Source: Neurospora crassa OR74A (lineage: Eukaryota > Ascomycota > Sordariomycetes > Sordariales > Sordariaceae). Taken from it: a stretch of DNA of 64,000 nt. Each line of letters begins with the position of its first letter. Position 1 is the stretch's first letter. This document shows positions 11,092-21,366 of the stretch, piece by piece. The DNA is taken from assembly GCF_000182925.2 (NCBI RefSeq), contig NC_026501.1, forward strand, positions 6,923,917 through 6,987,916, read 5' to 3'. The notes beneath the pieces are model-generated. The model saw only the letters and a list, made by a program, of their open reading frames with translations, did not search any database and was not told the DNA's origin. The position numbers and the translations under genes were made by a program.

Positions 11092-12039
11092 CTAGGTGCA
11101 AAACTGCTTAGTGCACCCATCTCCCGGCTTCACACAGATTCCACAGCTAGCGTTACAGCAGCTCGTCCCCTCAGGGCAAGTCACCTTCCCGCAAGTTTCG
11201 TTCCCCGACTTGATCTCCTCAGTCTCCTCTTCTCTCTTGCTCTCGCCAGAAATAAAACCGTGTTCGCAAAACTGCTGAGTGCACACACCTCCTGGCTTCA
11301 CACAGATGCCACAGCTAGAGTTACAGCAGCTCATTCCTTCAGGGCAAGTCGCCTTTCCGCACTTTTGGTTTCCCAGCTTGATCTCATCAGCCTCTTCATT
11401 CCTCTTGCTCTCGCCGGAGATAAAACCGTGTTCGCAAAACTGCTGCGTGCACGCACCACCAGGCTTCACACAAATACCACAGCTAGAGTTACAGCAGCTC
11501 GTCCCCTCGGGGCAAGTCGCCTTTCCGCACTTTTGGTTTCCCAACTTGATCTTATCGGCCTCCTCGTTCCTCTTGCTCTCGCTGGGGGTAAACCCGCGTT
11601 CGCAAAACTGCTGCGTACAGAATCCACGCGGAGCGGTGCAGATTCCACAGCTCTTATTGCAGCAGACAGGTGTATCTCCGGAGCAAACGTTGGGGCCACA
11701 TTGCACGCCGGCGGGCTCGCAGAGTTGTTGAGTGCATGCCATGCCTGGAGAGACGCAGAGGCCGCAGGAGGCGTTGCAGCAGGTTTGTCCGGTGGGGCAG
11801 GTTGTGATACCGCACTTCTCGCCTGTGACGACGGAGGTTCTGTTGTCGTTGACGAGTTCCTCAGAGGCGGCTGTGACAGCTGTGGGAGGGCCACCATCCA
11901 CGCAGGTAGGGTGGCCATTGACCATCTGGCATCGGACGGCACACTTGATATTTTGGCAGGTTTTGATGACGGGGTCGGCGGTGACGGTTGTGGCGCTCAA
12001 GGCCATGCCGACCAGGAGGAGGACTTGGGTGACAATCAT
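11092..12039 (-). CDS. Secreted Cys-rich repeat protein with Lys-Arg-separated units (Kex2-type precursor candidate)
   Basis: A single exon of 315 codons. I choose the ATG at 12039, not the frame's upstream ATG-less extension, because it begins directly with a signal peptide (MIVTQVLLLVGMALSATTVTA). An N-terminal Cys-rich segment (residues 28-46) is followed by five units of the pattern C-G-x3-C-x5-C-C-N-x-S-C-G-x-C-x6-C-T-x-Q-x-C, at about 76-107, 114-146, 171-202, 227-258 and 283-314. Each unit has eight cysteines. Units 3, 4 and 5 repeat every 56 residues and are each preceded by a spacer with SESKR or GESKR, that is Lys-Arg at 156-157, 212-213 and 268-269, followed by an acidic stretch (NEEAD or EEETE). 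Kex2 in the Golgi cuts after Lys-Arg, so processing would free three peptides of 46-56 residues, each with four possible disulfides. The Cys pattern occurs in uncharacterised fungal secreted proteins; the processing is inference. Confidence 0.85.
   Translation of the reverse strand: MIVTQVLLLVGMALSATTVTADPVIKTCQNIKCAVRCQMVNGHPTCVDGGPPTAVTAASEELVNDNRTSVVTGEKCGITTCPTGQTCCNASCGLCVSPGMACTQQLCEPAGVQCGPNVCSGDTPVCCNKSCGICTAPRGFCTQQFCERGFTPSESKRNEEADKIKLGNQKCGKATCPEGTSCCNSSCGICVKPGGACTQQFCEHGFISGESKRNEEADEIKLGNQKCGKATCPEGMSCCNSSCGICVKPGGVCTQQFCEHGFISGESKREEETEEIKSGNETCGKVTCPEGTSCCNASCGICVKPGDGCTKQFCT
11130..11640 (-). repeat. 168-bp tandem coding repeats in the Cys-rich gene
   Basis: Three 168-bp coding units (residues 158-213, 214-269 and the truncated last one) are nearly identical in DNA over the Cys core. 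For example, the complement of the stretch CAAAACTGCTG and the 40 bases after it recurs at about 11270, 11440 and 11605. This points to recent unequal exchange or gene conversion within the gene. Confidence 0.8.
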
Positions 12040-12320
12040 TGCTTGTGACTTGTGTGACACTGACAAGATGTATCGCAGGAAGGTTTTGATGGAAGTTGGT
12101 AAGGTATGTTTTGGCCCGGACCGGTGGTGGGCTTTGTGGGACAAGCTGAGGAAATATGAATGTATAGGAAGTTGCCGCAAACTCGGAAGATTGGAAAGTG
12201 AGACAACAATGTCTGAAACCGTGCGGTCTCTGGAGTCTGGTAGCTAGTTGATCGGTCCGATGAGGGCGATGTTTGGATTGTGACAGGAAATGACAACATC
12301 GAGGCAGACATGGTAAGGGT

Positions 12321-12328
12321 CTTATATA
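12321..12328 (-). promoter_or_regulatory. TATA-like element in a palindrome, promoter of the Cys-rich gene
   Basis: The minus-strand TATATAAG sits in the imperfect palindrome GGGTCTTATATAGACCC, 282 bp upstream of the ATG at 12039. Assigned by position only. Confidence 0.35.
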
Positions 12329-15300
12329 GACCCTCTTTATCCTGACGCTCTTGCCTTTGGCCTTGGCCGATGCCACTGCCCCATCGGGTCATAACCTGCC
12401 TCTGCACAAGTCATCTCAAGCCCTCCTTCCCCTCCCCTCATTCCACAGCCATCAAGGTCCAGTGCCTCAATTTCATCTCCCCACACACACCAAGCCAAGC
12501 CATTGAGCCTCCAACGAGTCAGCAGGTAAGGAACTCGGTGTACGAACAACTCGGGTCTCGGCTAAGATTAGGTACCTAGGTTAGCTGATTCTCTGAATCA
12601 CGATGGAGAGCCGGGGAGGGGTTGGAAGATGAAGCCGTTTGTAGCTTCTTCTCACCGTATTGTCTTACACTACCCCCTTTGGGTGTGGAGGAGGAGGGGC
12701 AACTACCCTGTTTGAGATGGAATGTAGTCTAAATCCAAGATCGGACTAGACCAATCGGTTGGCGCGTGGTAGATCTACGCCGACTCATTTGGGCCGGGCT
12801 GACGCCAAACAAAATCTGGGTTTATGTACCACCTCTTTCTACGGCCGAGGCCTTGGCGAGCATCTCTCCACTTTTTCTTATAAGGCACATGGATGGATTC
12901 GGGAAATACATACATTTCTCATCACAGTCACAGTCACAGACACAGACAACCTGACTGAATCTACCTATGCTTGGCCTACGCGCGGGCGCGCATAACTTTT
13001 GTTGTCGTGACATGAACGCCGGGAGCCAGGTCCGGTGCAGACGGCCGGGGACCTAACCTAGCTAGCCCTACCCCCTTATTCGTGCAGTCAGGCCTTGGTA
13101 CTTCTAGGCTTGGTTTACCGAAAATTCAATCTTATATCTGGTAGAGGTAGGTAGTTTGAGTAGGTGGGTTTCAACTAACACATTCTCGCGCCTCGGTACC
13201 TACCTTACCTTTTCGGGGCGGGCAATGGGGGATGAAATGCAAGTTGACGCCATTTCAGACAAAAAGGAATTCGACCGAGGAGCTGGAGCGAGGAATAAAT
13301 GTGGAGCGGGAATCTAGAATAGGATAGGATAGGATAGGATAGGTCCCGGTCTAGCCAGACGACCAGGACCAGGAGATTACCTACATACATACTTACGGTA
13401 CGGTCAAGATGTTTTGCGTCGGTGTTGTGTATGTAAGTGGTAGTGTAGCGTGACAACGTCGTGCTGTAGCGCTGCTCTCCCGCTAACATGTATGTACCTC
13501 TACTCACCCCTGTGCACCACTACTGTAATTTAATAACTAAAAAGTCGATCATGAGATTGCTTGGCGATCCGTCGTGGGCTAGACTAAACCATTCAGTCAG
13601 GGGGAAAACTAACTTGAAGGAATAATACCATCCCGACGAGCATTCGCTTGCAAAAATTGGCCACGCTTTATTAGCCCCGCATTGAAATCGGGAAATCGAG
13701 TCCGGGACTGAAAAAGGTTTTATGAAATTGAGGTTGTGGTTATGGGTAGGTACCTAGGTGAGAGATTGCTTCCTGAATGAACGCTCGGCGAGCGGCTGGT
13801 TGTCATCCGAGCCCGGGCCCCATTCCCGTCCTCCACTTCTTTCAGTTGTTTGAACTCCGAGGGGAACCGCGAAGCGACTACCTAGGTACCTAGTACCTCT
13901 ACGTACAGTACCATTGAGTGGCCGACTCACCGGACGGCATGCAAACGACGATGTGCACACAAGTAATATCAAATGATGGGAGACTTGTTCAAACAAGCCC
14001 GTAGCTACCTAGGTACTGGTCGATGAAGGTTCCCGTACTCGCTTAGGCAATACCTGACATTAAAGAGGCCATCAAGGAAACAATAATCAGATGATGGGCT
14101 GAAGCACATCTCCCTTTCTGAGAACTTGGCCGCTTGGCTATTTGTCTTGCATGTAGGGTTTGCCTTTGTAGTAGGCATAACATGTAAGCCCCTTGTGCAA
14201 TTCTTCACCCAACTACTTACAGGTTCACGCGATGTGGATAAATATGTACCTACCTCTCCAACATCCTCGCATGACGGACTAAAGTCAGTTTTGAGCTTCC
14301 TCAAATGAGGTCGCCTGATCAAGGCACGGTGCAAACTCTCTCTAGAATCCAGAGTCCAATTGTCAATGCCAATGTTACCGGATACTTGCATCCTCACGTT
14401 GTACCACGTCCACGCGAAAATGGGCAAGAACTTGGCATTAACATAGCTTACTACTTTCCGTTACATGACAATGACAATGACAATAGCAATACTACCATTT
14501 GGCATTGGCAAGGTGCTCATCTGACGAATTGGCGAATTGGCGTCTTACTCGGGGAATGATTTTTCTCGTTACTATTTAGGACGTGAATAGGTTAGGTAAG
14601 TGTAAAGAAAAGATAATCTGAGCATCATGAACATGTCAACACGTCCCGATGGCCCGTACGGCCGGCTTGCTGAAGGTTCCCTCCTCCCATATACCCGTCG
14701 CTTGGCTCTCGGGGCAAACCTGTATTTGGTGTTATGAATATGGGTACGGAGTGTCGATATCAGGTCAGCATCCGCCGTCCATCTGGGGAGAATTGAACAT
14801 GTGCGGCTGCGGCTGGCCGGGGCCCAGGGCCGGAGGTAGACTAGATCATAACCCCATACGGACGGAATGTTGGCTTATGCTTACCACCCCATTGACAAAA
14901 GCCAAGACCAACCAACCTCCAACCACCGACCACCAGCACCGAGTAAAGGAGGGAGCCATATGAGACCGACAAACTGGATGTCTGGAGGTTGAGGAGGGGA
15001 AAGCTCGGATAGTTCATGCCGTGATCATGGCTGCGGCCATATAGGCGAGTGGGTGCTCTTCATGGGCGGTATGCTAAGAGGCTTGGGTGTTCCTTGGCTG
15101 GATTTCATTGGGATCGAAGCTGAAGGGGAATCAGGATTATCGGAGGGCCTTTTCATGATTCAGATCAGGGCATGTTCATGATCTTAACGGACACCCGCAT
15201 GACGGCAAGGTATAGGGCTGTTGGGGACAGTAAGAGGCTTACCGGCGTATGCAATTCGCGTGTTGTGACACCAATCAGTCTCCTGGGTCATGTTAGGTAT

Positions 15301-18211
15301 CAAGAATGATAAAGTTAAAGGGAGAAAAGGCTGATGTTGACGTCAGACGGTGGCGCATCAGCGGTTGGTAGCTGAGATGTCAGGGTCCGAGCCCGGGGTT
15401 GATCATAACATTCCCCAGCCTTGGCGAAGTAGAGCTATTGGACTTTGAGGTTCTGTGCCGTAGAGGTATTGTTCCGGGCCGAACTGTGCTTTTGGTCGAC
15501 AAAGATTTCTTCACTCATCGCTGACGAGCAACCAAAAAGCAAAGTCGGTGAGAGCGCTTCAAGAGCAAGGACAGACCTACTAATGCTGAGAAGCACCAAC
15601 TTCAAGAGGGAATGCATATTTGTAACGGAAACCAGCTGCGGGAGAAAACATAATTAGGGACTGAGTGCCAAGCCTGCGCAGGAATGTGATCACTTACTGG
15701 CTTTTAAGTCATGTTAACGGGAGATCATCACCGGGAGATCTTCAACCATGTCTTTGCATGTTTGTGAAGATTAGGTAGGTAATCTTTCCTCTTGGATATG
15801 GTCAGTTGGTCATGGTCTCTTCATTCACCGATATTCCGCAGTCTTACACTCACATCTCATCCCAAGTCAATTTGCGTCCGCATTACCCGATTGGGATTCC
15901 GAAAGAGCCAGATAACATGCAGTGTCATGATAACAACTGCTGCGCCTCCCAAACGGCGTCCATGTTTGGTGTCTGTATGACCGATTATTGGCTTGATAGT
16001 CCTGCGGCAATTCCATGAGCTACATAAAAACGATGTGAGTGGTGTTATCGCACAAATTACGACCTGGTAGGTCGGACTGGGCTAAGCAAGTCTGCGACCT
16101 GTAGTCAGCCTCGAGTCTAGGGAGTCGTGTGCCGAATGTCTGATGTCAGTGTTATGGTCATGCTGCAGGTGAATTAGAACAAAGGGAAAAGTGTGCTGCG
16201 TCATGTGCTGTATGTGCTGTGTTACGGATGAAGTGAAAAGAGTGGACGGCGTGCTATTACCACATCCAAAACCTTATACTGCGGTTGCGAGCTAAAGTTT
16301 TACCTCCCTGTCAGGTATCTCACACAGACCACCACAGCCAACGCTTTGTGAGCACTGTGTGGTCAACGACCTGGCCCACGGGTTTAACTTACCCATATCA
16401 CCATAGTAGACAGCCGTCAAATCGAAGTGGCGGATAGCCCCGTGGAAACAAAATGCCTCCTCAGTCCTCGACATCACGACCTCTGAGACATGCAGAAGCT
16501 GCAAAACAGATGTTTCAGATGATTTGTGAGGTATGACAACATCCACCACGGACTATGCTTTTCTCCTGATGTGGACTGCCGAAACCCCTTCTGGAGCCTC
16601 TGTGTCCTACTCGCCTGACGTGTAATGGGCCAGATCCTGAACCGTGGGGATGGGAAAACCGATGGGCAGGACAGTTCCTTGTGATCCGATTTCGAGGTCA
16701 GAGGTTCTCGGTTTCCGAAATCGGTAGAAAAAAGCACTCGCATGTTGGGTTCGTGCCCCCGAACCTGTTCCAAATCTGGTGCAACAGAAGACTCATAGAA
16801 TACGACGTTCTACTGAATCAGAATTTTTCCCTGCTGAGAATTCTCCGACCTTGCGCAAACGAGAAAGCTCCTAATATACCAAGAGCACAAGGTAGGGAAC
16901 CTTTTTTCTGTTCTGAGACTGGCAATGTGCTCGGATGTGTAAAGAATCTAGATGCTTCTGGCTAAGGGATGAGTCGAAGTAATGGTACCCAATGAAAAAA
17001 TCATTGACATGTCAAGCTGGCAGGTGCTGCAAGGGACCAGCTCATTCTGATTCGTAGATAATGCCTTGTGTCATACTCAGCTCGAGGCTGTCCGAGCCTC
17101 GTGCCAGAATTGATGAATTACATCCCAGGAAGAGCAAGGTAGAGCACAGGGACAAATGTATTTTCAACAGGCCCCAAGGCACTTAGCCGCGAGCTCCTGC
17201 CTGTTTGGACTCGAGTAGCTGAAGAAAGCCTAGATGATGTAAAGGTCGGCATATCGAATGGTGAACGGGGTACTTCCGAATCCACTCACACGATCCTGGG
17301 CACAACAGCCTCTCCAATCTATCATTTTTTGGTATAGATTGTCATTCGTGACAAGTAGACAGCCACTGAGTACACTGTCGTAGCCGCCGCTTGATGACGG
17401 CACAATGCTCATTCCCAGGGCAATCAGTGACTGTTAGGTAAACAGTTGGCCACTCTGAGAGACCCGTGTGGCCAAGGCAAGCCATTGGGCTACAGTCCAT
17501 GACAGATGTAAAATCTTGGTTGCCTCGACTTGTTGTATTACCGGTCCACGGACGTGGCAGAAAGTCCTTGAATCTGACAGAAGATAGGAAAGGAGCAGTA
17601 ATCTTTGTATTAGGCAGCACAACGTTCCCAAGGTGACCGTCAACCGTCAACAACAGCCATACCGACAGTCGTGCAGTTGCACGAAGAGACTGCTTTGGTC
17701 TGGCTGCGGGGATTGGGATGAGAGGTGAAGGAGGAGATGAGGTCGATCGTGGATGGCCATTGTGAAATAGGTAGCATTCCAACCGTGATAGGGGCCAAGA
17801 AACCGACCCAACCAAAGAGAAAGTTCTCATCACACCTAAAGTACATACCACTGTATTGGCAACTCGCCTCGTGGATGTGCACTCGTCCCTGCCATGAGTG
17901 ATGCGATGGAAGACAGCCCTTGGCCTCGGTGTGGTGGGGAAAAAAATGCCAGTGAGTTTGTGACGGTGCATTGGATCGTCAAGACAACGCTTCACAGATC
18001 GCGGGACAAATGCCTCTCGATGTTGAACATTGACTCAAAGCAAATTTGTATCGAGAGGGTGTATTAAATGCAACGGTGATGGCTCAAAATCCCTGGCGAC
18101 TTACCTCGATCCTTCTGTCCTCAACCATCATATCTTTTGTCTATCCATGAACAAGATTCCTGTCCCTTCTTCAACAGCTATACCATCACACGTTCGGATC
18201 ATTCGAATACA
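12329..18211. other. 5.9-kb gene-poor stretch
   Basis: I find no open frame here with recognisable domains, good start context or consistent introns. The stretch is rich in TACCTAGGTA-type palindromes (near 12570, 13195, 13750, 13880, 14005), carries a (GGATA)n microsatellite at 13317-13343 and a TGACAA tract near 14467. The longest frame (17342-17995, minus) starts at a weak position and has no domain I recognise. The last few hundred bases must hold the MFS gene promoter. It may hold lineage-specific or non-coding genes that cannot be seen by eye. Confidence 0.5.
13317..13343. repeat. (AGGAT)n microsatellite
   Basis: Five tandem AGGAT units followed by AGGTCC, in the gene-poor stretch. Confidence 0.85.
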
Positions 18212-20044
18212 ATGCGAACGCCAGACGCGACCTCGACGGAGTTTCCAGAAAATGTCCGAGCCGCTTTAAAGGCCAATGCCATGATGAATCCGCCGAGCCC
18301 AGCATACTGCCGCGACGAAAAGGACCCCGACTTCAAGTCCTCATCATGTACCAGCTTCGGTGAGAACAGTACACCATCGACTGTGTCGCTGTCCGAGAAG
18401 ACGGAAGTTGCCGAGGTCAATGCCAACGAATGGGTTCGAGGAGTCGGGTTTTGGCGGTGCTTCATTGGGCTCTGTGTTCCCATCCTACTCTCAGCCTTTG
18501 AGGGAAGCGTGGTGAGCACCGCCCTACCGACAATCTCACGGGACCTAGGCCTTGGGCCAAACTCATCTTGGGTTGCCACGGCGTTCCTGCTGGCATCCAT
18601 CATCTGCCAACCCTTGTACGGCCAACTAGCCGACATCTGGGGCCGCCGACATCTGATGATGGTGGCGGTGGTTATCTTTTGTGCCGGCAGCGCCGTCTCG
18701 GGATTTGCCAACTCAGGGGCCGTGCTGATCTTTGGCCGTATCTTTCAGGGCCTTGGATCGGGTGGCATTGACTTGTTTGCAGAGCTTATCCTTTGCGACA
18801 TCATTCCACTTAAGCGCAGAGGTCACTATGTCGCAATCAAGGCTGCCGTGTATGCTCTGGGGACAACCGTAGGCCCTGTGCTCGGTGGCATCTTTGCTGA
18901 GGTTGGCTGGAGATGGTGCTTTGGCGTCAACATCCCGGTGTGCGCGATATCCCTTGTCATGATGTGGATGTGGCTTCAGGTCAGCAGCGGCCGCTCGACA
19001 GACAGCGACAAGCTGACAATATTTAAGCAACTCGGGCGCGTGGACTTTCTTGGGATTGGGTTGTTGACGTCTTCCGTCGTGTTCCTTCTCTTCTCGCTCA
19101 CACTCGGCGGCGCGGCCTACGCCTGGACATCCCCAATGGTACTTGGCACTGGCGCTGCTGGTCTCACCGGGGTCCTCTGCTTTGCATTTTGGGAACGTTG
19201 CCGATGGTGTGAACACCCCATCATGCCTCCACACGTCTTTTCCAACCGGACAACCGTTGCCGGCTTCATCGTCACCATCATCCACGGATTCCTGACATAC
19301 GGTTACCAGTTCTATTTGCCGCCGTTCTTCCAAGCCGTGCTGAACGCCTCCCCTACCAAGTCGGGTGTTCTCATTCTACCCTGCACTTTGACAATCGTGG
19401 TGCTGTCCGCCGTCGGTGGCCCGTTACTGGCAAAATTTGGCAGATATCGACTCATGCACCAAGCTGGGTTTACTCTCATGTTGGTCGGATTCGCATGCTG
19501 CGTCGCCTACGCCGAGAAGTCGAAAGTGGTGGAGTGGATCGTGTTCTCCTTCCTTGTCGGCATTGGATCCGGAATCATTGTGTCGACGACGCTTCCCAGC
19601 GTGCTGGTAGAGCTTACAGACAAGGATAACGCGGCGGCAACCGGATCATGGGCATTCTTGCGTGGACTCGGGTCGCTCCTTGGCGTTGCCGTCCCCAATG
19701 CCGCTTTCAATGCTCAGGTGGCAACTCTCCTGCACACCATTACCGACAGGGAGGCACAGGAGGCGCTGACCCAGGGAAGAGCATACGAGCACGCGTCGGC
19801 CCAATTTGTCGGCAGCTTTGGAGAGGAGGTCAAGGCCCAGATTGTGTCACTCTTTGCACTGGGGTTAAGGGCGCCGTGGATCATTTTTCTGGGTCTTGCA
19901 GGAACCGGCTTGCTCGTCACACTGCTGGAGAGACAGGTGAAACTGAGGAGGGGCCTCGATAGTGACTTTGACCTGAAGCACAAGGTCGAGTCCTCGGAGG
20001 TTACTCGAGAGGTAGTTAGTTGGAAGGACACCGACATGGCTTGA
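18212..20044 (+). CDS. MFS multidrug/toxin efflux transporter (DHA2, 14-TM type)
   Basis: A single exon of 610 residues. The frame is open from 18137, but that codon is TTG; the first ATG with a fitting context (ATACAATGCG) is at 18212. A polar N-terminus of about 75 residues is followed by membrane segments starting near CFIGLCVPILLSAFEGSVVS. Signature motif A is GQLADIWGRRH between TM2 and TM3, and motif C, the antiporter motif, is present as ALGTTVGPVLGGIFAEVGWR in TM5. FGVNIPVCAISLV follows as in DHA2 drug:H+ antiporters, and about 14 helices can be counted. The closest known types are fungal toxin efflux pumps (AflT-like) in the plasma membrane. No biosynthetic genes lie beside it, so a role in exporting a self-made toxin is not supported here; general drug export is the safer call. 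Confidence 0.92.
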   Translation: MRTPDATSTEFPENVRAALKANAMMNPPSPAYCRDEKDPDFKSSSCTSFGENSTPSTVSLSEKTEVAEVNANEWVRGVGFWRCFIGLCVPILLSAFEGSVVSTALPTISRDLGLGPNSSWVATAFLLASIICQPLYGQLADIWGRRHLMMVAVVIFCAGSAVSGFANSGAVLIFGRIFQGLGSGGIDLFAELILCDIIPLKRRGHYVAIKAAVYALGTTVGPVLGGIFAEVGWRWCFGVNIPVCAISLVMMWMWLQVSSGRSTDSDKLTIFKQLGRVDFLGIGLLTSSVVFLLFSLTLGGAAYAWTSPMVLGTGAAGLTGVLCFAFWERCRWCEHPIMPPHVFSNRTTVAGFIVTIIHGFLTYGYQFYLPPFFQAVLNASPTKSGVLILPCTLTIVVLSAVGGPLLAKFGRYRLMHQAGFTLMLVGFACCVAYAEKSKVVEWIVFSFLVGIGSGIIVSTTLPSVLVELTDKDNAAATGSWAFLRGLGSLLGVAVPNAAFNAQVATLLHTITDREAQEALTQGRAYEHASAQFVGSFGEEVKAQIVSLFALGLRAPWIIFLGLAGTGLLVTLLERQVKLRRGLDSDFDLKHKVESSEVTREVVSWKDTDMA

Positions 20045-21366
20045 GATGATGCGTGTGCGTGCTGAGAAGGAGGAGGTTGGCCAAGAGTGTAGGGGTAAAC
20101 GAGCACGAGAAAGAAAAAAGGAAAGAGATGGAGGGTCAGTACACGATGGTGATGACACATACACTATACCCAGTTCCAACTATTGTCCTTTTTCCTTTTT
20201 TTCTGTCAGATAAACCTCTATATTTAGGCATTGGGGTGGGTGAATGGCGTTTGGTGTTTTGAACATGGGTTGTCAGTTGGTCGGATAACACGATAACGGA
20301 TGGATAGGCAAAAGTCTGGCAAGATGCTTTTGTTTTCCCTCCTTTTTGTTTCTTCTTCCCTTATTCTTGATTCGAGTCATTTAAACAGTGTCCTGTCAAA
20401 TCTCGTACCTGCTGCTGTGATTGCGGCGTGATGTCTTCACTCCATTCTCTGCTTTCTTTTCCGTTTCTTTTGCGCTGTAGTCTGGATGCTGCTCGTTCGT
20501 CCGGGAGCACAAAGAGTAGATGCACTCTGTACTACTCGCATAATGACAGAAGCATGTCACCGTAGCACTGGAACGCTGCCGTGACTTGGTGATACCGTGG
20601 CACTAGCGGCGTGTGTCCATAACAATGCCGTCTTGGGTGAGACCAGATTTTGACGTTTTGCCACGGCAGTCGACGTTGCGAGATAAGTGCGGTCATCGTG
20701 TTGGTGTTCCGATATCGTTGTTCCGGCGAGCCCATGGCAGAACCTGAGCAGCGGGACGGTGTGACTGGCATGGTCAAGCTTTCGAGGGCGTCGATGCAGC
20801 GAAAGGCCATCAGTTTGGCGCATGGATCCCTGGGATGAGCAAGGGACAGGGAAGAGATGAGTTGGAAAGGGCGAGGTCAGCGAGAAGGTTGGTGGAAGAA
20901 ATGGAGGTGGAAGTGGAAGTGGAAGTGGAAAGAGGAGGGAAACAGCGAACTGAAGTTGCTGGAGGAAGGATTGCAGTGGCCGAAGAGGCCTGGGTCGGGT
21001 CGTGGGTCAGTAAGCAACACCCGTACTTCCACTTGGGCGGGCAGCACTGGGGCCGGGTGAAGTGGGGCCACGACGGACAGCCGACCTAACGGGCCTACCT
21101 AACAACTGGCGGCCCCGAACCCCGCGCTGTTTCTTATCCCCTGATCAACCTTATCAGCACGTGAAAGCGCGACATGGGCGGGGTCCACTGTCATGTCTCT
21201 CGCGCGAGCTCCCATCCTTGTCCCCCGTCCGGGCCCTTGCTCTCGACCACTTCCATCCCCGTGCAACACACTCCGTCTGAGTTTTGACGGATTTCACTCT
21301 CTTTTCTATTTGAACCTTTTCTTTCACAGGGGTTCTTTTTTCTTCACTCCACGTACTCAGGCTACC
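20045..21366. other. Spacer between MFS and NTF2-like genes
   Basis: About 1.3 kb that should hold the 3' UTR of the MFS gene and the promoter and leader of the NTF2-like gene. It contains a GGAAGT hexanucleotide tract at about 20907-20931 and one CACGTG E-box-like site near 21160. No gene is seen. Confidence 0.5.
20905..20931. repeat. (GGAAGT)n microsatellite
   Basis: Four to five tandem GGAAGT/GGAGGT units in the promoter region of the NTF2-like gene. Confidence 0.75.

Noticed and set aside
17342-17995. 217-codon minus-strand frame with several basic clusters
   Set aside because: Weak start, no signal peptide, domain or intron pattern, and biased composition; a chance frame is likely.
18137-18211. 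Upstream extension of the MFS transporter
   Set aside because: It would begin at TTG, and the stretch adds only polar residues not needed for the family; the ATG at 18212 is preferred.
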